Origin: UBA6623 sp965238125
GTDB lineage: Bacteria; Acidobacteriota; Terriglobia; Bryobacterales; UBA6623
Reading direction: 5' to 3'
DNA: 64,000 nt
Assembly: GCA_965238125.1 (NCBI GenBank)
Contig: OZ250179.1
Location: forward strand, 2,418,001-2,482,000
Under the pieces are notes generated by a model. The model searched no databases. It saw nothing but the letters and a program-made list of their open reading frames with translations, and had not been told where the DNA came from. This document shows positions 41,845 through 50,219 of this stretch, piece after piece. Position 1 is the first letter of the stretch; the number at the start of each line of letters is the position of its first letter. The position numbers were made by a program, and so were the translations under genes.

Positions 41845-42708
41845 TCAAGGCGTCGGAGAGGAGTTTTCCCGCCCGGCTTCACGGTTTCCCCAGGGCCTGG
41901 TATTGCCTTGGTCCGACCAACCGTTCCCTTCGGCGAGCCGGCGCAACCGCTCCATCCGACCCTCGCTCCAAGGGTGCGTGGAAAGGTAACTCGCGGCGCG
42001 GGAGTCCCACACCGATTCCTCGTCGGCGAGGTGTTTGAAAAAGTCCTCCGCGCCGGCCACATGCCCGTACTCTCGCTGGACCATCTCAAGCCCGAAACGG
42101 TCGGCCGCAAACTCCTGCTCTCGGCTGAACCGCCGGTCGGTCACGTGATGGGCGATCGTCATGAAATCGGTGACGCCACCTCCGCCGGCCGCGACTCCGA
42201 TTGCGGTCATCGCGAGCGCTGTCACGACCTGCCGGCCGAGCCCGCGCAAATGATCGCGGTTCCGAAAATGTCCCAATTCGTGACCCAGAATGAACGCCAG
42301 TTCGTTTTCGCTCTCCACCCTGTCGAGCAGTCCCGACGTCACCACCACCGCGCCGCCGGGCAGCGCGAAGGCATTGGGAAGCGTCTCCGGCGTCACTCCG
42401 GTTTGAAAGCGATAAGGAACGTCGGGCCAGTGGGACGCCAGCCGTTCAATGAGTTGTTGCAAAGTTTCGTCGACGGCATGTTGCTTCACGCCCGCCGCCG
42501 TCATCATCTCTTGCCCCCACCCCTCGAAAGCTCGTATCTCCCACGAGAAGGGAACCCACCCCATCAGCAGGTCCATCGAGAAAGAGATTAGGGCCAGGAG
42601 CACGACGAGACAGGCGCCGACGCCGACTACCAGAACCAGCGTCTCTTTGCGCGGGTCGGTTTTCGAAACGTTGATGCGGTCGGTGGGAAGCCGGGCGGTG
42701 TATTTCAT
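41845..42708 (-). CDS. M48-family membrane-associated zinc metallopeptidase
   Basis: 287 residues from ATG 42706-42708 (a TTG at 42720 would add four). One N-terminal membrane helix (LVLVVGVGACLVVLLALISF). HELGH at 143-147 is the zinc-binding/catalytic motif, and REQEFAADRFG about 50 residues later supplies the third zinc ligand (Glu). NAFALPGGAVVVTSGLLD is the substrate-binding beta strand typical of the HtpX/BepA/Ste24 clan. It probably degrades or checks periplasmic or membrane proteins. Downstream of two YbjQ-like genes on the same strand (gap 31 bases). Confidence 0.9.
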   Translation of the reverse strand: MKYTARLPTDRINVSKTDPRKETLVLVVGVGACLVVLLALISFSMDLLMGWVPFSWEIRAFEGWGQEMMTAAGVKQHAVDETLQQLIERLASHWPDVPYRFQTGVTPETLPNAFALPGGAVVVTSGLLDRVESENELAFILGHELGHFRNRDHLRGLGRQVVTALAMTAIGVAAGGGGVTDFMTIAHHVTDRRFSREQEFAADRFGLEMVQREYGHVAGAEDFFKHLADEESVWDSRAASYLSTHPWSEGRMERLRRLAEGNGWSDQGNTRPWGNREAGRENSSPTP

Positions 42709-42739
42709 CGATCCGACCAAGAGGCAGTCTTGTGATCGA

Positions 42740-43204
42740 TCAGTTTTCGGCGAGCTTCACAGCGGTTCCGAACGCGAGGATCTCCACCCCGGCCGTGCCT
42801 TGATTGGCGGACCCCGCTATGCGCGACGTTTCGAGCCGCACGTTAATGATCGCCTGGCAGCCCTGAGCAGACGCTTCTTCTTTCATGCGCAGCAAGGCCT
42901 CGCGCCGGCCGCGATCGAGCAACGATTCATAGGATTTCAACCGTCCCCCAACGAGCATCCGCAACCCCGCCAGGAAGCGCTTGAAGTAGTCCACCGAAAC
43001 CACCACACTGCCGGTCACCAATACGCTCGATTCAATCTTCCAACCGGCGGGCGGGGAACGGAAGTTCACCGCCGGCATCGACATCATCTCCAATTCGCGG
43101 GCGCGAATGCGGCGGTAGTGTGCTTCTTCCAGGTAGCTGCCGGCGAGATACCCGAGCATCATCAGGAGAAGGAAAATGCCGAAATTGACGGCCAGCTCGA
43201 TCAT
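42740..43204 (-). CDS. YbjQ-like (UPF0145/DUF74) protein with membrane anchor
   Basis: 154 residues. A single N-terminal helix (FGIFLLLMMLGYLAGSYLEE), then the YbjQ fold: ESSVLVTGSVVVSVDYFKRF, GGRLKSYESLLDRGRREALL, CQAIINVRLETSRIAG. The family forms pentamers and is annotated as putative heavy-metal-binding without a demonstrated role. It is a paralogue of the preceding gene, whose stop is 11 bases upstream. Its start lies where the pair would be translated from one transcript. Confidence 0.82.
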   Translation of the reverse strand: MIELAVNFGIFLLLMMLGYLAGSYLEEAHYRRIRARELEMMSMPAVNFRSPPAGWKIESSVLVTGSVVVSVDYFKRFLAGLRMLVGGRLKSYESLLDRGRREALLRMKEEASAQGCQAIINVRLETSRIAGSANQGTAGVEILAFGTAVKLAEN

Positions 43205-43215
43205 CGTCGAACTCG

Positions 43216-43530
43216 CTATTCCACGCGAACGGCCGTTCCGTAAGCGAACAATTCCGCCGCGCCCTGGGCCACCGAACTTGTCGAAAAACGAACATTGACG
43301 ACCGCGTTAGCCCCGACCGATTGGGCCTCGGCGGTCATGCGTTGGATGGCCTCTTGCCGGGCTTCGTTGAGAAGCTCGGTATAGCTGGTCAATTCTCCAC
43401 CGATAATGTTCTTGAGCCCGGCGAGCAGGTCTTTACCAAAGTGCTTGGCGCGCACGGTGCTGCCGCTGACCACACCGAAAAACTCGACGATCCGCATGCC
43501 CGGTACTTCTTCGGTATTGGTGATGATCAC
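43216..43530 (-). CDS. YbjQ-like (UPF0145/DUF74) protein
   Basis: 104 residues from GTG at 43528-43530, with GGGAG 6 bases upstream; the longer frame back to 43731 crosses the divergent rph start region and has no conserved sequence. VIITNTEEVPGMRIVEFFGV is the family N-terminus, GGELTSYTELLNEARQEAIQ and GANAVVNVRFSTSS the core. Soluble, full length for YbjQ. First gene of a probable operon with the anchored paralogue and the M48 peptidase. Confidence 0.85.
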   Translation of the reverse strand: MIITNTEEVPGMRIVEFFGVVSGSTVRAKHFGKDLLAGLKNIIGGELTSYTELLNEARQEAIQRMTAEAQSVGANAVVNVRFSTSSVAQGAAELFAYGTAVRVE

Positions 43531-43745
43531 GTTCGCTCCCGTCTTGCCGCTCGGAGTCGGACTCTGACAAAAGGCCGGGACGACGCGCCCCGGTAGTGCT
43601 ACCTTAGCATAGCCCCGGGTATGAATTACTCTAAGGGGAACACCGTAAATCGTTTGAATTGAATGAGTTTTGGATTTCGTTCCACCAAATCGTCCCGCGC
43701 GCGGGCATTCCGTGCTCCGATCCGCTACCATGCTTGGTCAATCCC
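43531..43745. promoter_or_regulatory. divergent promoter region between ybjQ-like operon and rph
   Basis: 215 bases with no gene, somewhat richer in A/T around 43618-43675 (ATGAATTACTCTAAGGGGAA, TCGTTTGAATTGAATGAGTT). It must hold promoters for both directions; no individual boxes can be assigned safely. Confidence 0.4.
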
Positions 43746-44462
43746 ATGCGTAGCGACAACAGACAATCCGACGAACCACGTCCCACCTCCATTCAACCCG
43801 GCTATTTGCCCACCGCCGAAGGCTCCGCGCTGATCGAGGTCGGCAATACGAGAGTGATTTGCTCGGCCTCGGTCGAGCAGGGCGTACCGTCCTTCCTGCG
43901 AGGCAGCGGCCGCGGCTGGGTCACCGCCGAATACGCCATGCTCCCGCGTTCGACCTCCACGCGCACCCAACGCGAAGTCAGCCGCGGGCGAGTCGGCGGA
44001 CGCACGCACGAAATCCAGCGGCTGATCGGGCGTTCGCTGCGAGCGGTGACGGACCTCGACAAACTCGGCGAGCGAACGGTCTTCATCGACTGCGACGTGC
44101 TGGTCGCCGACGGGGGAACACGGACGGCGGCAATCACCGGGGGCTGGGTCGCGCTGGCGCTGGCAGCCAAACAGATGGTGGATTTCTCGATGATCAACGC
44201 TATGCCGCTCAACGATCACGTCGCCGCCACCAGCGTCGGCATCATCGACGACACCCCTTTGCTTGACTTGTGTTACGAGGAGGACTCCCGCGCCGGCGTC
44301 GACATGAATGTCGTGATGAACTCGGCCGGGGAATACGTCGAGGTGCAAGCCACCGCCGAAGGGCAGCTCTTCAACGGCGATCAATTGCAGGACTTGCTCG
44401 CGTTGGCCGGCAAAGGCGTCGAGCAATTGATGGAGTTGCAAAAGGAAATCATCACGCTGTGA
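43746..44462 (+). CDS. rph: ribonuclease PH
   Basis: 238 residues from ATG 43746; the frame is open to 43659 but RNase PH proteins start just before the RxDxRxxDxxRP motif, here MRSDNRQSDEPRP. LIEVGNTRVICSASVEQGVP, GRGWVTAEYAMLPRSTSTRT and RGRVGGRTHEIQRLIGRSLR (phosphate-binding and RNA-binding Arg residues) are canonical. The enzyme is a phosphorolytic 3'-5' exoribonuclease that trims tRNA 3' ends, as a hexamer in the cytosol. Overlaps rdgB by four bases, a common bacterial pairing. Confidence 0.97.
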   Translation: MRSDNRQSDEPRPTSIQPGYLPTAEGSALIEVGNTRVICSASVEQGVPSFLRGSGRGWVTAEYAMLPRSTSTRTQREVSRGRVGGRTHEIQRLIGRSLRAVTDLDKLGERTVFIDCDVLVADGGTRTAAITGGWVALALAAKQMVDFSMINAMPLNDHVAATSVGIIDDTPLLDLCYEEDSRAGVDMNVVMNSAGEYVEVQATAEGQLFNGDQLQDLLALAGKGVEQLMELQKEIITL

Positions 44463-45079
44463 ACGCGGTCGCACTCTATTGCGCCACCGCGAACCCGGGC
44501 AAACAACGAGAATTCCAACAGGCGGCCGGCGGCGATTTCTTCGTTCATCGCCTCGACGCTTGCGACTGTCCCGAAGAGGGGCATAGCTTCGAGGAAAACG
44601 CCGTCTCAAAAGCGCTTTGTTACAGTCGGGCGTTCCGACCCAAGGATCATTCGGGAAACGAGGGGCTGGTCTTCGCCGATGACTCCGGGCTCGTCGTCGA
44701 CGCGTTGGACGGGGCTCCCGGGATCTACTCCGCGCGTTATGCCGGCCCCGGAACCGACGACGAAGCGAACAATCGCCTGCTGATCGAGAAGCTTTCGGGA
44801 GTCCTCGACAGCAAGCGCACCGGCCGTTTCGTTTGCTGTATCGCGCTGGTCCGCGGCGAGCAGGTGTTGGGCACCTTCGAGGAAAGCGCGGAGGGCCGCA
44901 TTCTTAATGCCCCGGCGGGCGAGGGCGGATTCGGCTACGACCCGTTGTTTTTCTATCCGCCGCTGGGCGTGACGTTTGCCGAAGTTGCCGCGGAAACCAA
45001 GTGGGAGCACAGCCACCGCGGCAAAGCGTTTCGAGCGATGTTGGAAATGCTCAAGCGCAGACCGATCCCCACCGACTGA
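44459..45079 (+). CDS. rdgB: RdgB/HAM1-type non-canonical purine NTP pyrophosphatase
   Basis: 206 residues from GTG 44459, overlapping the rph stop (GTGA). CATANPGKQREFQ is the family N-terminus (usually ATxNxGK), FADDSGLVVDALDGAPGIYS the metal-binding centre, GFGYDPLFF and HRGKAFRAM the substrate pocket. It hydrolyses ITP, dITP and XTP to the monophosphate and so removes damaged purine nucleotides. Two extra Cys near residue 34 (DACDCPEEG) are unusual but outside the active site. Translational coupling with rph is likely. Confidence 0.95.
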   Translation: MNAVALYCATANPGKQREFQQAAGGDFFVHRLDACDCPEEGHSFEENAVSKALCYSRAFRPKDHSGNEGLVFADDSGLVVDALDGAPGIYSARYAGPGTDDEANNRLLIEKLSGVLDSKRTGRFVCCIALVRGEQVLGTFEESAEGRILNAPAGEGGFGYDPLFFYPPLGVTFAEVAAETKWEHSHRGKAFRAMLEMLKRRPIPTD

Positions 45080-45389
45080 ACGCCGCAATCCCCCGATGCC
45101 GAACGTCCCGACGTGGCGCGCGTCTCCAGACGTGCCGTGTCACTATTCCTGGCGACATGTCTTCCCTGAAAACCCCCTCTCGAGGGCTCGGCGGATCACG
45201 TTGTAGCCCATGAAACCACAACCATCTGTAGCCGCGATCTGTAGCCGCGAAGCGGCGGCGGGAATATAGCCTAGGGCGGAGCCGGAACGGCGGAACCCTG
45301 GCTGGAATCCCCACCACGGTGAGCCCTGAAAGGGCGCCGGGAAGCCCTCGCCCGACCTTTCGCGGAGTCGGCCCCGCCGCCGCCGCCCG
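45080..45389. repeat. intergenic region with degenerate family A and B repeats
   Basis: A decayed family A copy in minus orientation lies at about 45105-45170 (GGCGCGCGTCTCCAGACGTG, TGTCAC...GGCGACA). A degenerate family B copy is at 45216-45360 (AGCCGCGAAGCGGCGGCGGG, AACCCTGG, GTGAGCCCTGAAAGGGCGCC). It separates the convergent rdgB and DinB genes. Confidence 0.75.
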
Positions 45390-45941
45390 CTATTCCTCGC
45401 CGCTACTCCACGGCGGAACAACTTTATTGACCCGCGCGTAGGCGATCGATTGGCCCAGGTGTTCGCTGAGGTGCTCGAGCGAGGCCCAAACGGCTTGCCG
45501 CATGGTCATATCCTGGCCGAACATCTTCACGTCTTCTTCCGATTGCTCGGCACTCAGCTTTTCAATGGCGCCCCGAAGGTGAGCGAATGACTCCTTCACT
45601 TTCGGAACGATTTCGGCTTTGTCGGTGGTTTGCGTGTCGTAGCCGTCGAAACTGAAACCCTCGGGCACCGGAGTGCCGAAGTTGTTCGGAATTCCGTAAT
45701 TCGCACCGGCGATGTGCAGATACACTTCGCTGACCGAGCGGACTCCTTCTGCGGGACGCCAAGTGTAGTTCTCCGCGGGAACGGCCTCGGCCAACCCGAC
45801 AACTTTCTCTTCGATTGAACTCAACCTCGCCAGCGCTTCATCGCGGTACGCCGGACTCGCCGGCTCGGCTTCAACAGGCGGCGGCGCGGGCGCGCAGGCC
45901 GCCAAACCGATAAGGCTGAGAAGCAGTAAAACTTTGTACAT
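45390..45941 (-). CDS. DinB-family lipoprotein
   Basis: 183 residues. The signal peptide ends in a lipobox (LIGLAAC, Cys16), followed by a Pro-rich tether (APAPPPVEAEP). Residues 30-175 are a DinB/YfiT four-helix bundle: ALARLSSIEEKVVGLAEAVP, NYTWRPAEGVRSVSEVYLHI, and MRQAVWASLEHLSEHLGQSI. The metal ligands usually are three His; His in LHIAGANY, His in LEHLSEH and the last His are available. Exported DinB proteins are common in acidobacteria; thiol transferase-like or unknown function. Single gene. Confidence 0.87.
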   Translation of the reverse strand: MYKVLLLLSLIGLAACAPAPPPVEAEPASPAYRDEALARLSSIEEKVVGLAEAVPAENYTWRPAEGVRSVSEVYLHIAGANYGIPNNFGTPVPEGFSFDGYDTQTTDKAEIVPKVKESFAHLRGAIEKLSAEQSEEDVKMFGQDMTMRQAVWASLEHLSEHLGQSIAYARVNKVVPPWSSGEE

Positions 45942-46034
45942 GATCTTTCTCCTCTTTCAGGGACATGAACGAAAGCATAGCTTAATTGACTCGTCCCTTG
46001 CCTGCGCCGCTTACCGCCGATTCACTGAACTCAA

Positions 46035-46215
46035 TATGGAGAGCCGGCCCGGTCCACCGGGCTTGGATTGCAAATAGGCCGGTACGAGGCCGTTTCAACG
46101 GCCTTTTCCCTTACGGCTTTCGCCATGGCCGAACCAAGAGAAAATTGCAGGCAGGGAAGCGCTCGCGCCGGTGCCGCCGATTCTCCCATATTTGTGTCGC
46201 GCACCCCTCTGAATC
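46035..46215 (+). repeat. dispersed repeat family D, long copy
   Basis: GCCCGGTCCACCGGGCTTGG, ATTGCAAATAGGCCGG, GAGGCCGTTTCAACGGCCTT, TGCAGGCAGGGAAGCGCTCG and CGCCGATTCTCCCATATTTG also occur in this order at 63111-63340. Hairpins CCGGTCCACCGG and GGCCGTTTCAACGGCC are within it. Confidence 0.85.
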
Positions 46216-46251
46216 CGAGTTTCCTTTTTCTCCTATACTGGACACAACCCG

Positions 46252-46476
46252 ATGAACTTTCTTCGCCGATTGGTGATTCGCGCCGCGCGGGAACTGGCCG
46301 CGAATCCGGAAGCCCGCGCCAAAGCCTCACAAGTGTTCGAGGACGACGTCAAGCCTCGCGCCCGCAAAGCTTGGCAAAACGCTCAACCGGAAATCGAAAA
46401 CGCCAAATCGGGGCTCGTGGGTTTCGCTCGAAAGGTACGCGAGGAATACCGCAAGGGCCGCGACGGCGAATCGTAA
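46252..46476 (+). CDS. small helical hypothetical protein
   Basis: 74 residues, ATG 46252. Almost entirely charged helix: RLVIRAARELAANPEARAKA, FEDDVKPRARKAWQNAQPEI, GFARKVREEYRKGRDGES. Short proteins of this kind are found in proteobacteria and acidobacteria without known role. It could bind nucleic acid or membranes through its basic face. No Shine-Dalgarno sequence is obvious (GGACACAACCCG before the ATG). Alone between a family D repeat and the M20 peptidase. Confidence 0.55.
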   Translation: MNFLRRLVIRAARELAANPEARAKASQVFEDDVKPRARKAWQNAQPEIENAKSGLVGFARKVREEYRKGRDGES

Positions 46477-46642
46477 GCCCCCCGCCCAGTCCGGTACTCG
46501 CTTCCCGCGAACACCACGGAACTTTCTCTCCGGCTTTGGCCTACATTCCTCGCTGACATCGATTTGATTCACTCGCGAGGAGCGGCGGCCACTTGCGCCG
46601 TCTCCGCCGGAGGTCGGCGCACAACTCCGATCGGGCGATATC

Positions 46643-47806
46643 ATGAGGAAACTCATGACGCATAGCGACCCGGTCCTGCGCCGTGCTCAAACCCGCTTGC
46701 CCGAAGTCATCCGGTGGATCGGCGGTCTTGTCCGCATCGAGTCTCCGACCGACAATAAAGCGGCCGTCGATCGCGCGGTGGAATACGTCGCGGACCACGT
46801 CGCCCCTTTTGCCAAGGTCAAGGCCCGGCGTCAACGCCTCTACGGCAATCACTTGCGGGTCGAATTCAACCTCCCGGGGCGCCGCAAGACTTCGCAAGTG
46901 CTGGGCTTGGGCCATCTCGACACGGTTTGGCCGATCGGCACCATCGAGCGCATGCCCTTCAAGCAGGCCGAGGGGCGGCTGTGGGGACCGGGCGTGTTCG
47001 ACATGAAATCGGGTGTCGCGTTTTTCGTGTTCGCGGCGGAAACACTCAGAGAACTCGACATTGCCGTTCCCCATCGATTCGTCATGCAACTGAACTCCGA
47101 CGAAGAAATCGGCAGCCCGACCTCGCGGCCCTTTACCGAAGCCGAAGCGCGGAAGAGCAAGGCCGTTTTGGTAGCCGAGCCCGGCGCCGGGCTCGACGGG
47201 CGAGCCAAGACGGCCCGCAAGGGCGGCGGCACCTACACGTTGCGGGTCGAGGGCCGCGCGGCGCATTCGGGGCTCGATTTTTCATCCGGCGTAAGCGCTG
47301 TCCTCGAGCTGTCACGGCAATTGCTGACAATCTCTGAGTGGACGGATCTAGAAAAAGGCGTCACGGTCAATCCCGGCGTCATCCAAGGCGGAACGCGATC
47401 GAACGTGGTTCCCGAAACGGCTTGGGCCGAAGTGGATGTGCGAGCCCCGCGCCCCGCCGACGCGCGCAGGATCGAGCGGAAGTTTCGAAGCCTCAAGCCG
47501 GTCGACGGTCGCACGCGTCTGACCGTCGAGGGCGGCGTCGGCCGGCCTCCGTTAGTGCGCTCGCGAAGCGTCGTCAAGCTCTATCGCCAGGCCCGCAAGC
47601 TCGCCGCCGAGATGGGCGTCGAACTGGGAGAGGCGCAAGTGGGCGGCGGGTCGGACGGCAATTTCACCGCCGCGATGGGAATCCCCACTCTGGACGGGAT
47701 GGGGGGCGTCGGCGAGGGCGCCCACGCCGTCAACGAGAGCATTCTGGTCAATCGCCTGGCGGATCGAGCCGCGTTACTGGCAAAGCTGATCGCCGGCATC
47801 GCCTGA
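46643..47806 (+). CDS. M20-family carboxypeptidase (glutamate carboxypeptidase-like)
   Basis: 387 residues. GLGHLDTVWPIG has the first zinc-ligand His and the Asp of HxD; GPGVFDMKSGVAFFVFAAE carries the bridging Asp; LNSDEEIGSPTSRPF the catalytic Glu pair; and AHAVNESILVNRLADRAALL the last His. The dimerisation domain spans about 190-300 (GRAAHSGLDFSSGVSAVLEL). Similar to CPG2-type enzymes that remove C-terminal glutamate or hydrolyse other amide bonds. No signal peptide: cytosolic. The stop codon (47804-47806) lies inside the left arm of a 121-bp palindromic element, so the last two codons derive from it or abut it. Confidence 0.88.
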   Translation: MRKLMTHSDPVLRRAQTRLPEVIRWIGGLVRIESPTDNKAAVDRAVEYVADHVAPFAKVKARRQRLYGNHLRVEFNLPGRRKTSQVLGLGHLDTVWPIGTIERMPFKQAEGRLWGPGVFDMKSGVAFFVFAAETLRELDIAVPHRFVMQLNSDEEIGSPTSRPFTEAEARKSKAVLVAEPGAGLDGRAKTARKGGGTYTLRVEGRAAHSGLDFSSGVSAVLELSRQLLTISEWTDLEKGVTVNPGVIQGGTRSNVVPETAWAEVDVRAPRPADARRIERKFRSLKPVDGRTRLTVEGGVGRPPLVRSRSVVKLYRQARKLAAEMGVELGEAQVGGGSDGNFTAAMGIPTLDGMGGVGEGAHAVNESILVNRLADRAALLAKLIAGIA

Positions 47807-47921
47807 GGGGCTGTGAAAAAATGGGGACTGTACCGAGCGCCGACCAAATAAGTTCCATTGAATCAGTAATCACATTCGGCGCGAAGTGGACTGTACCCGA
47901 TTTTTTCACAGCCCCTCAGGC
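47801..47921. repeat. 121-bp palindromic element (26-bp inverted repeats)
   Basis: Arms 47801-47826 and 47896-47921 both read GCCTGAGGGGCTGTGAAAAA (one mismatch overall) on opposite strands. Inner sequence contains GGGACTGTACCGA and, opposed, GGACTGTACCCGA. It lies between the convergent M20 peptidase and hflX and could end transcripts from both sides or be a small non-autonomous mobile element. Confidence 0.9.
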
Positions 47922-47946
47922 GGCGTCACCGCGGAGTGACATGCTT

Positions 47947-49266
47947 CTAGACCGCGTTTGCCGCCAGCCTCCGACGCACTGACTCCGCCGCCAGCGCCGT
48001 GATCTCTACGCCTTCGGGTCTGTCGTTCCGCTCCAAGACACGGGCATGGTCGTAGAGAAAGCTCAACTTTTCTCCGTCTTGATGGGAAAAACGATAGCGA
48101 ACCTCCTCAACGTCGTCGCCGGGGAGAAGGCGGTCGATGGCACTACGTAAAGCGTCGAGGCCTTGCCCTCGGAGCGCTGAAACGGCAACGGTATCTTCTT
48201 CTTGCGCAACCGCTTCGCCGCGGGCTTCGGCTTCCACCTCTCCCGCTTCGAGAAGATCGACTTTGTTGAGCACAAGCAAACGAGGCTTGTCGCCCGCTCC
48301 CAGCTCATCAAGGACGTTTTCGACCTCGCTGATGTACTCGGCGCGGTAGGGGGAAGCGATATCCACCACATGCAGAATCATGGCGGCTTCGGTCACTTCT
48401 TCGAGAGTCGCTCGAAACGCCTGAATCAAGGCCGGCGGCAGACGTGAGATAAAGCCCACGGTGTCGCTCAATAGAATGCGCCGGTGCGAGGGCAGGTCGA
48501 GCACCCGGAGCGTCGGGTCGAGAGTCGCGAACATACGGCTGTCGGCGATGACTTCGGCGGCCGTGAGCGCATTGAAGAGCGTCGACTTCCCGGCGTTCGT
48601 ATAGCCAACCAGCGCGACCGTCGCCAGCGGAACCGCGGATCTCTTCTTGCGTTGCAGCTTCCGCGTGGTGCGAACCGACTCGAGTTGCGTTTTTAGCTTT
48701 TCCATGCGCTGACTGATGCGGCGGCGGTCGGTTTCCAGCTTGGTTTCACCCGGTCCTCGAGTACCGATGCCCGCACCCAATCTCGACATCGCGACGCCGC
48801 GGCCGGTCAGCCGAGGCAGCATATAATGCAACTGCGCCAGCTCGACTTGCAGTCGCCCTTCACGGGTTCTCGCGTGGCGCGCGAAAATGTCCAAGATCAC
48901 TTGCGTGCGGTCCAGAATACGACAGTCGAGGGCCTTTTCGAGGTTTCGCTGCTGGGTGGGCGCCAGATTGCGGTCGAAGATGACGATGTCGGCCTCCACC
49001 TCGGCCGCCCAGGCCCGCACCTCCTCAACTTTGCCGCGTCCGATGACGGTGGCGGGGTCGGGGGCTTCTCGGGTCTGGGTCGTTTCGCCGAGAACTTCCG
49101 CGCCCGCTCCCTCGGCCAACTCGGCGAGTTCATGCAGCGACTCTTCGGCGGAAAGGCGCACGGGTTCCGCGCCCCCCGTCGGTGAGCGGCCCAAGCGCAA
49201 CTCCACCCCGACCAACAAACAGGTCTCACGATCTTGTTCCGTAGTCAGACGTACCGATTCTTTCAT
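47947..49266 (-). CDS. hflX: GTPase HflX
   Basis: 439 residues from ATG 49264-49266 with GGGGA upstream (a TTG at 49284 would add six). The N-terminal HflX domain (LAELAEGAGAEVLGETTQTR; IFDRNLAPTQQRNLEKALDC; RLGAGIGTRGPGETKLETDR) is followed by a G domain: P-loop GYTNAGKSTLFNAL, DTVGFISRLPPALI, NKVDLLEAG and SALRGQGLDAL. HflX is a ribosome-associated GTPase that splits stalled 70S ribosomes, notably after heat or antibiotic stress. It follows hfq by 120 bases on the same strand, as in many Gram-negative bacteria. Confidence 0.95.
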   Translation of the reverse strand: MKESVRLTTEQDRETCLLVGVELRLGRSPTGGAEPVRLSAEESLHELAELAEGAGAEVLGETTQTREAPDPATVIGRGKVEEVRAWAAEVEADIVIFDRNLAPTQQRNLEKALDCRILDRTQVILDIFARHARTREGRLQVELAQLHYMLPRLTGRGVAMSRLGAGIGTRGPGETKLETDRRRISQRMEKLKTQLESVRTTRKLQRKKRSAVPLATVALVGYTNAGKSTLFNALTAAEVIADSRMFATLDPTLRVLDLPSHRRILLSDTVGFISRLPPALIQAFRATLEEVTEAAMILHVVDIASPYRAEYISEVENVLDELGAGDKPRLLVLNKVDLLEAGEVEAEARGEAVAQEEDTVAVSALRGQGLDALRSAIDRLLPGDDVEEVRYRFSHQDGEKLSFLYDHARVLERNDRPEGVEITALAAESVRRRLAANAV

Positions 49267-49386
49267 GCGATTCCCCAAAGACAAAGGTGACTTTCCCCAT
49301 CCCCCAGGCGGAGAAAGGACATCCCAAAAGGGCCGTTTGGATGAATTAACGGTTGGGCATGTCGGTAGTCTCGGTGCTTGCGAAGT

Positions 49387-49701
49387 CTACTCGTCTCGGG
49401 CCGGAGGGGCATCTACCATAGGCGGGTCCGGCGCCGGCAGGCCCGGCGATTCCGCGGATTCTCCCGTGGGGCGTTCCGCGCTCCGATAGGCGTTGCCCCC
49501 GTGACGAGGCGAGTTGACCGTGGAGATTGCATGCTTGAAGATCAATTGCTCTTGGTGGTGGGTCTCGAAAACGACACAGTACTTGTCGAATCCCTTGACG
49601 CGCCCGATGAGCTTTATGCCGCTCGTTAGATAAATTGTAACGGGTGCGCGGTCCTTGCGGGCGTTGTTGAGAAATGCGTCTTGTATGTTTTGATTTGCCA
49701 T
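49387..49701 (-). CDS. hfq: RNA chaperone Hfq
   Basis: 104 residues from ATG 49699-49701 with AAGGAAA 6 bases upstream; the frame extends to 49755 without conserved sequence. MANQNIQDAFLNNARKDRAP is the typical N-terminus, TIYLTSGIKLIGRVKGFDKY the Sm1 motif, and LIFKHAISTV the Sm2 motif (usual YKHAIST). Residues 64-104 form a Pro/Ala/Asp-rich acidic tail (LPAPDPPMVDAPPARDE). It acts as a hexamer pairing small RNAs with mRNAs in the cytosol. Upstream of hflX, probably one operon. Confidence 0.97.
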   Translation of the reverse strand: MANQNIQDAFLNNARKDRAPVTIYLTSGIKLIGRVKGFDKYCVVFETHHQEQLIFKHAISTVNSPRHGGNAYRSAERPTGESAESPGLPAPDPPMVDAPPARDE

Positions 49702-49755
49702 TGATGTTTCCTTGACGCAGTCGGATCGCAGGGGCCGGACTGTCTCATCATACAA

Positions 49756-50219
49756 GGGTGGGCTTTCGGGCGGCGAGACGAAACGACGTACTTGTTGGAA
49801 AGTTCTTGGGGCTCGGGTTGAAGTCCTTAGGCGGCGTTATTTTGGGCTGAAAACGCCCCGGAATAGCAGCCCGTAGCGTGATTCCTTGCGCCTCAGGCAG
49901 GGGGACAGCCTCGTTGCTATGAACACGCACCATTCGCAATTTCACCATGAAAATGAACTGCGGAGGGGCGCACCAGACTAGTTGACAGGATGAATCCCGG
50001 CGCCGTGACAAAACAATGAGGCTCCGAAGGGTGATTGACAGCCTTTCGTTGGCCCGGCGGCGACGTGGCGTGACCGTCCACGCTTGCCGCGAACCGATTC
50101 ATCGGTTCGTATCTTCGGCATGCGCGGAAACTGCGCAATCCGGCAATCCCAGACACGTCCCGATGACTCGGGGCGCGGCAAGGCTGGAGCCTCACGCCAC
50201 ATCGGGGCTCGTTCCGCGC
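49756..50219. other. 464-base intergenic region with a palindrome
   Basis: No gene is supported; frames on either strand lack codon structure. CGAACCGAT-TC-ATCGGTTCG (50090-50109) is a perfect 9-bp-arm palindrome, a possible operator or insulator. The promoter of hfq must lie in its left part. Confidence 0.6.
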
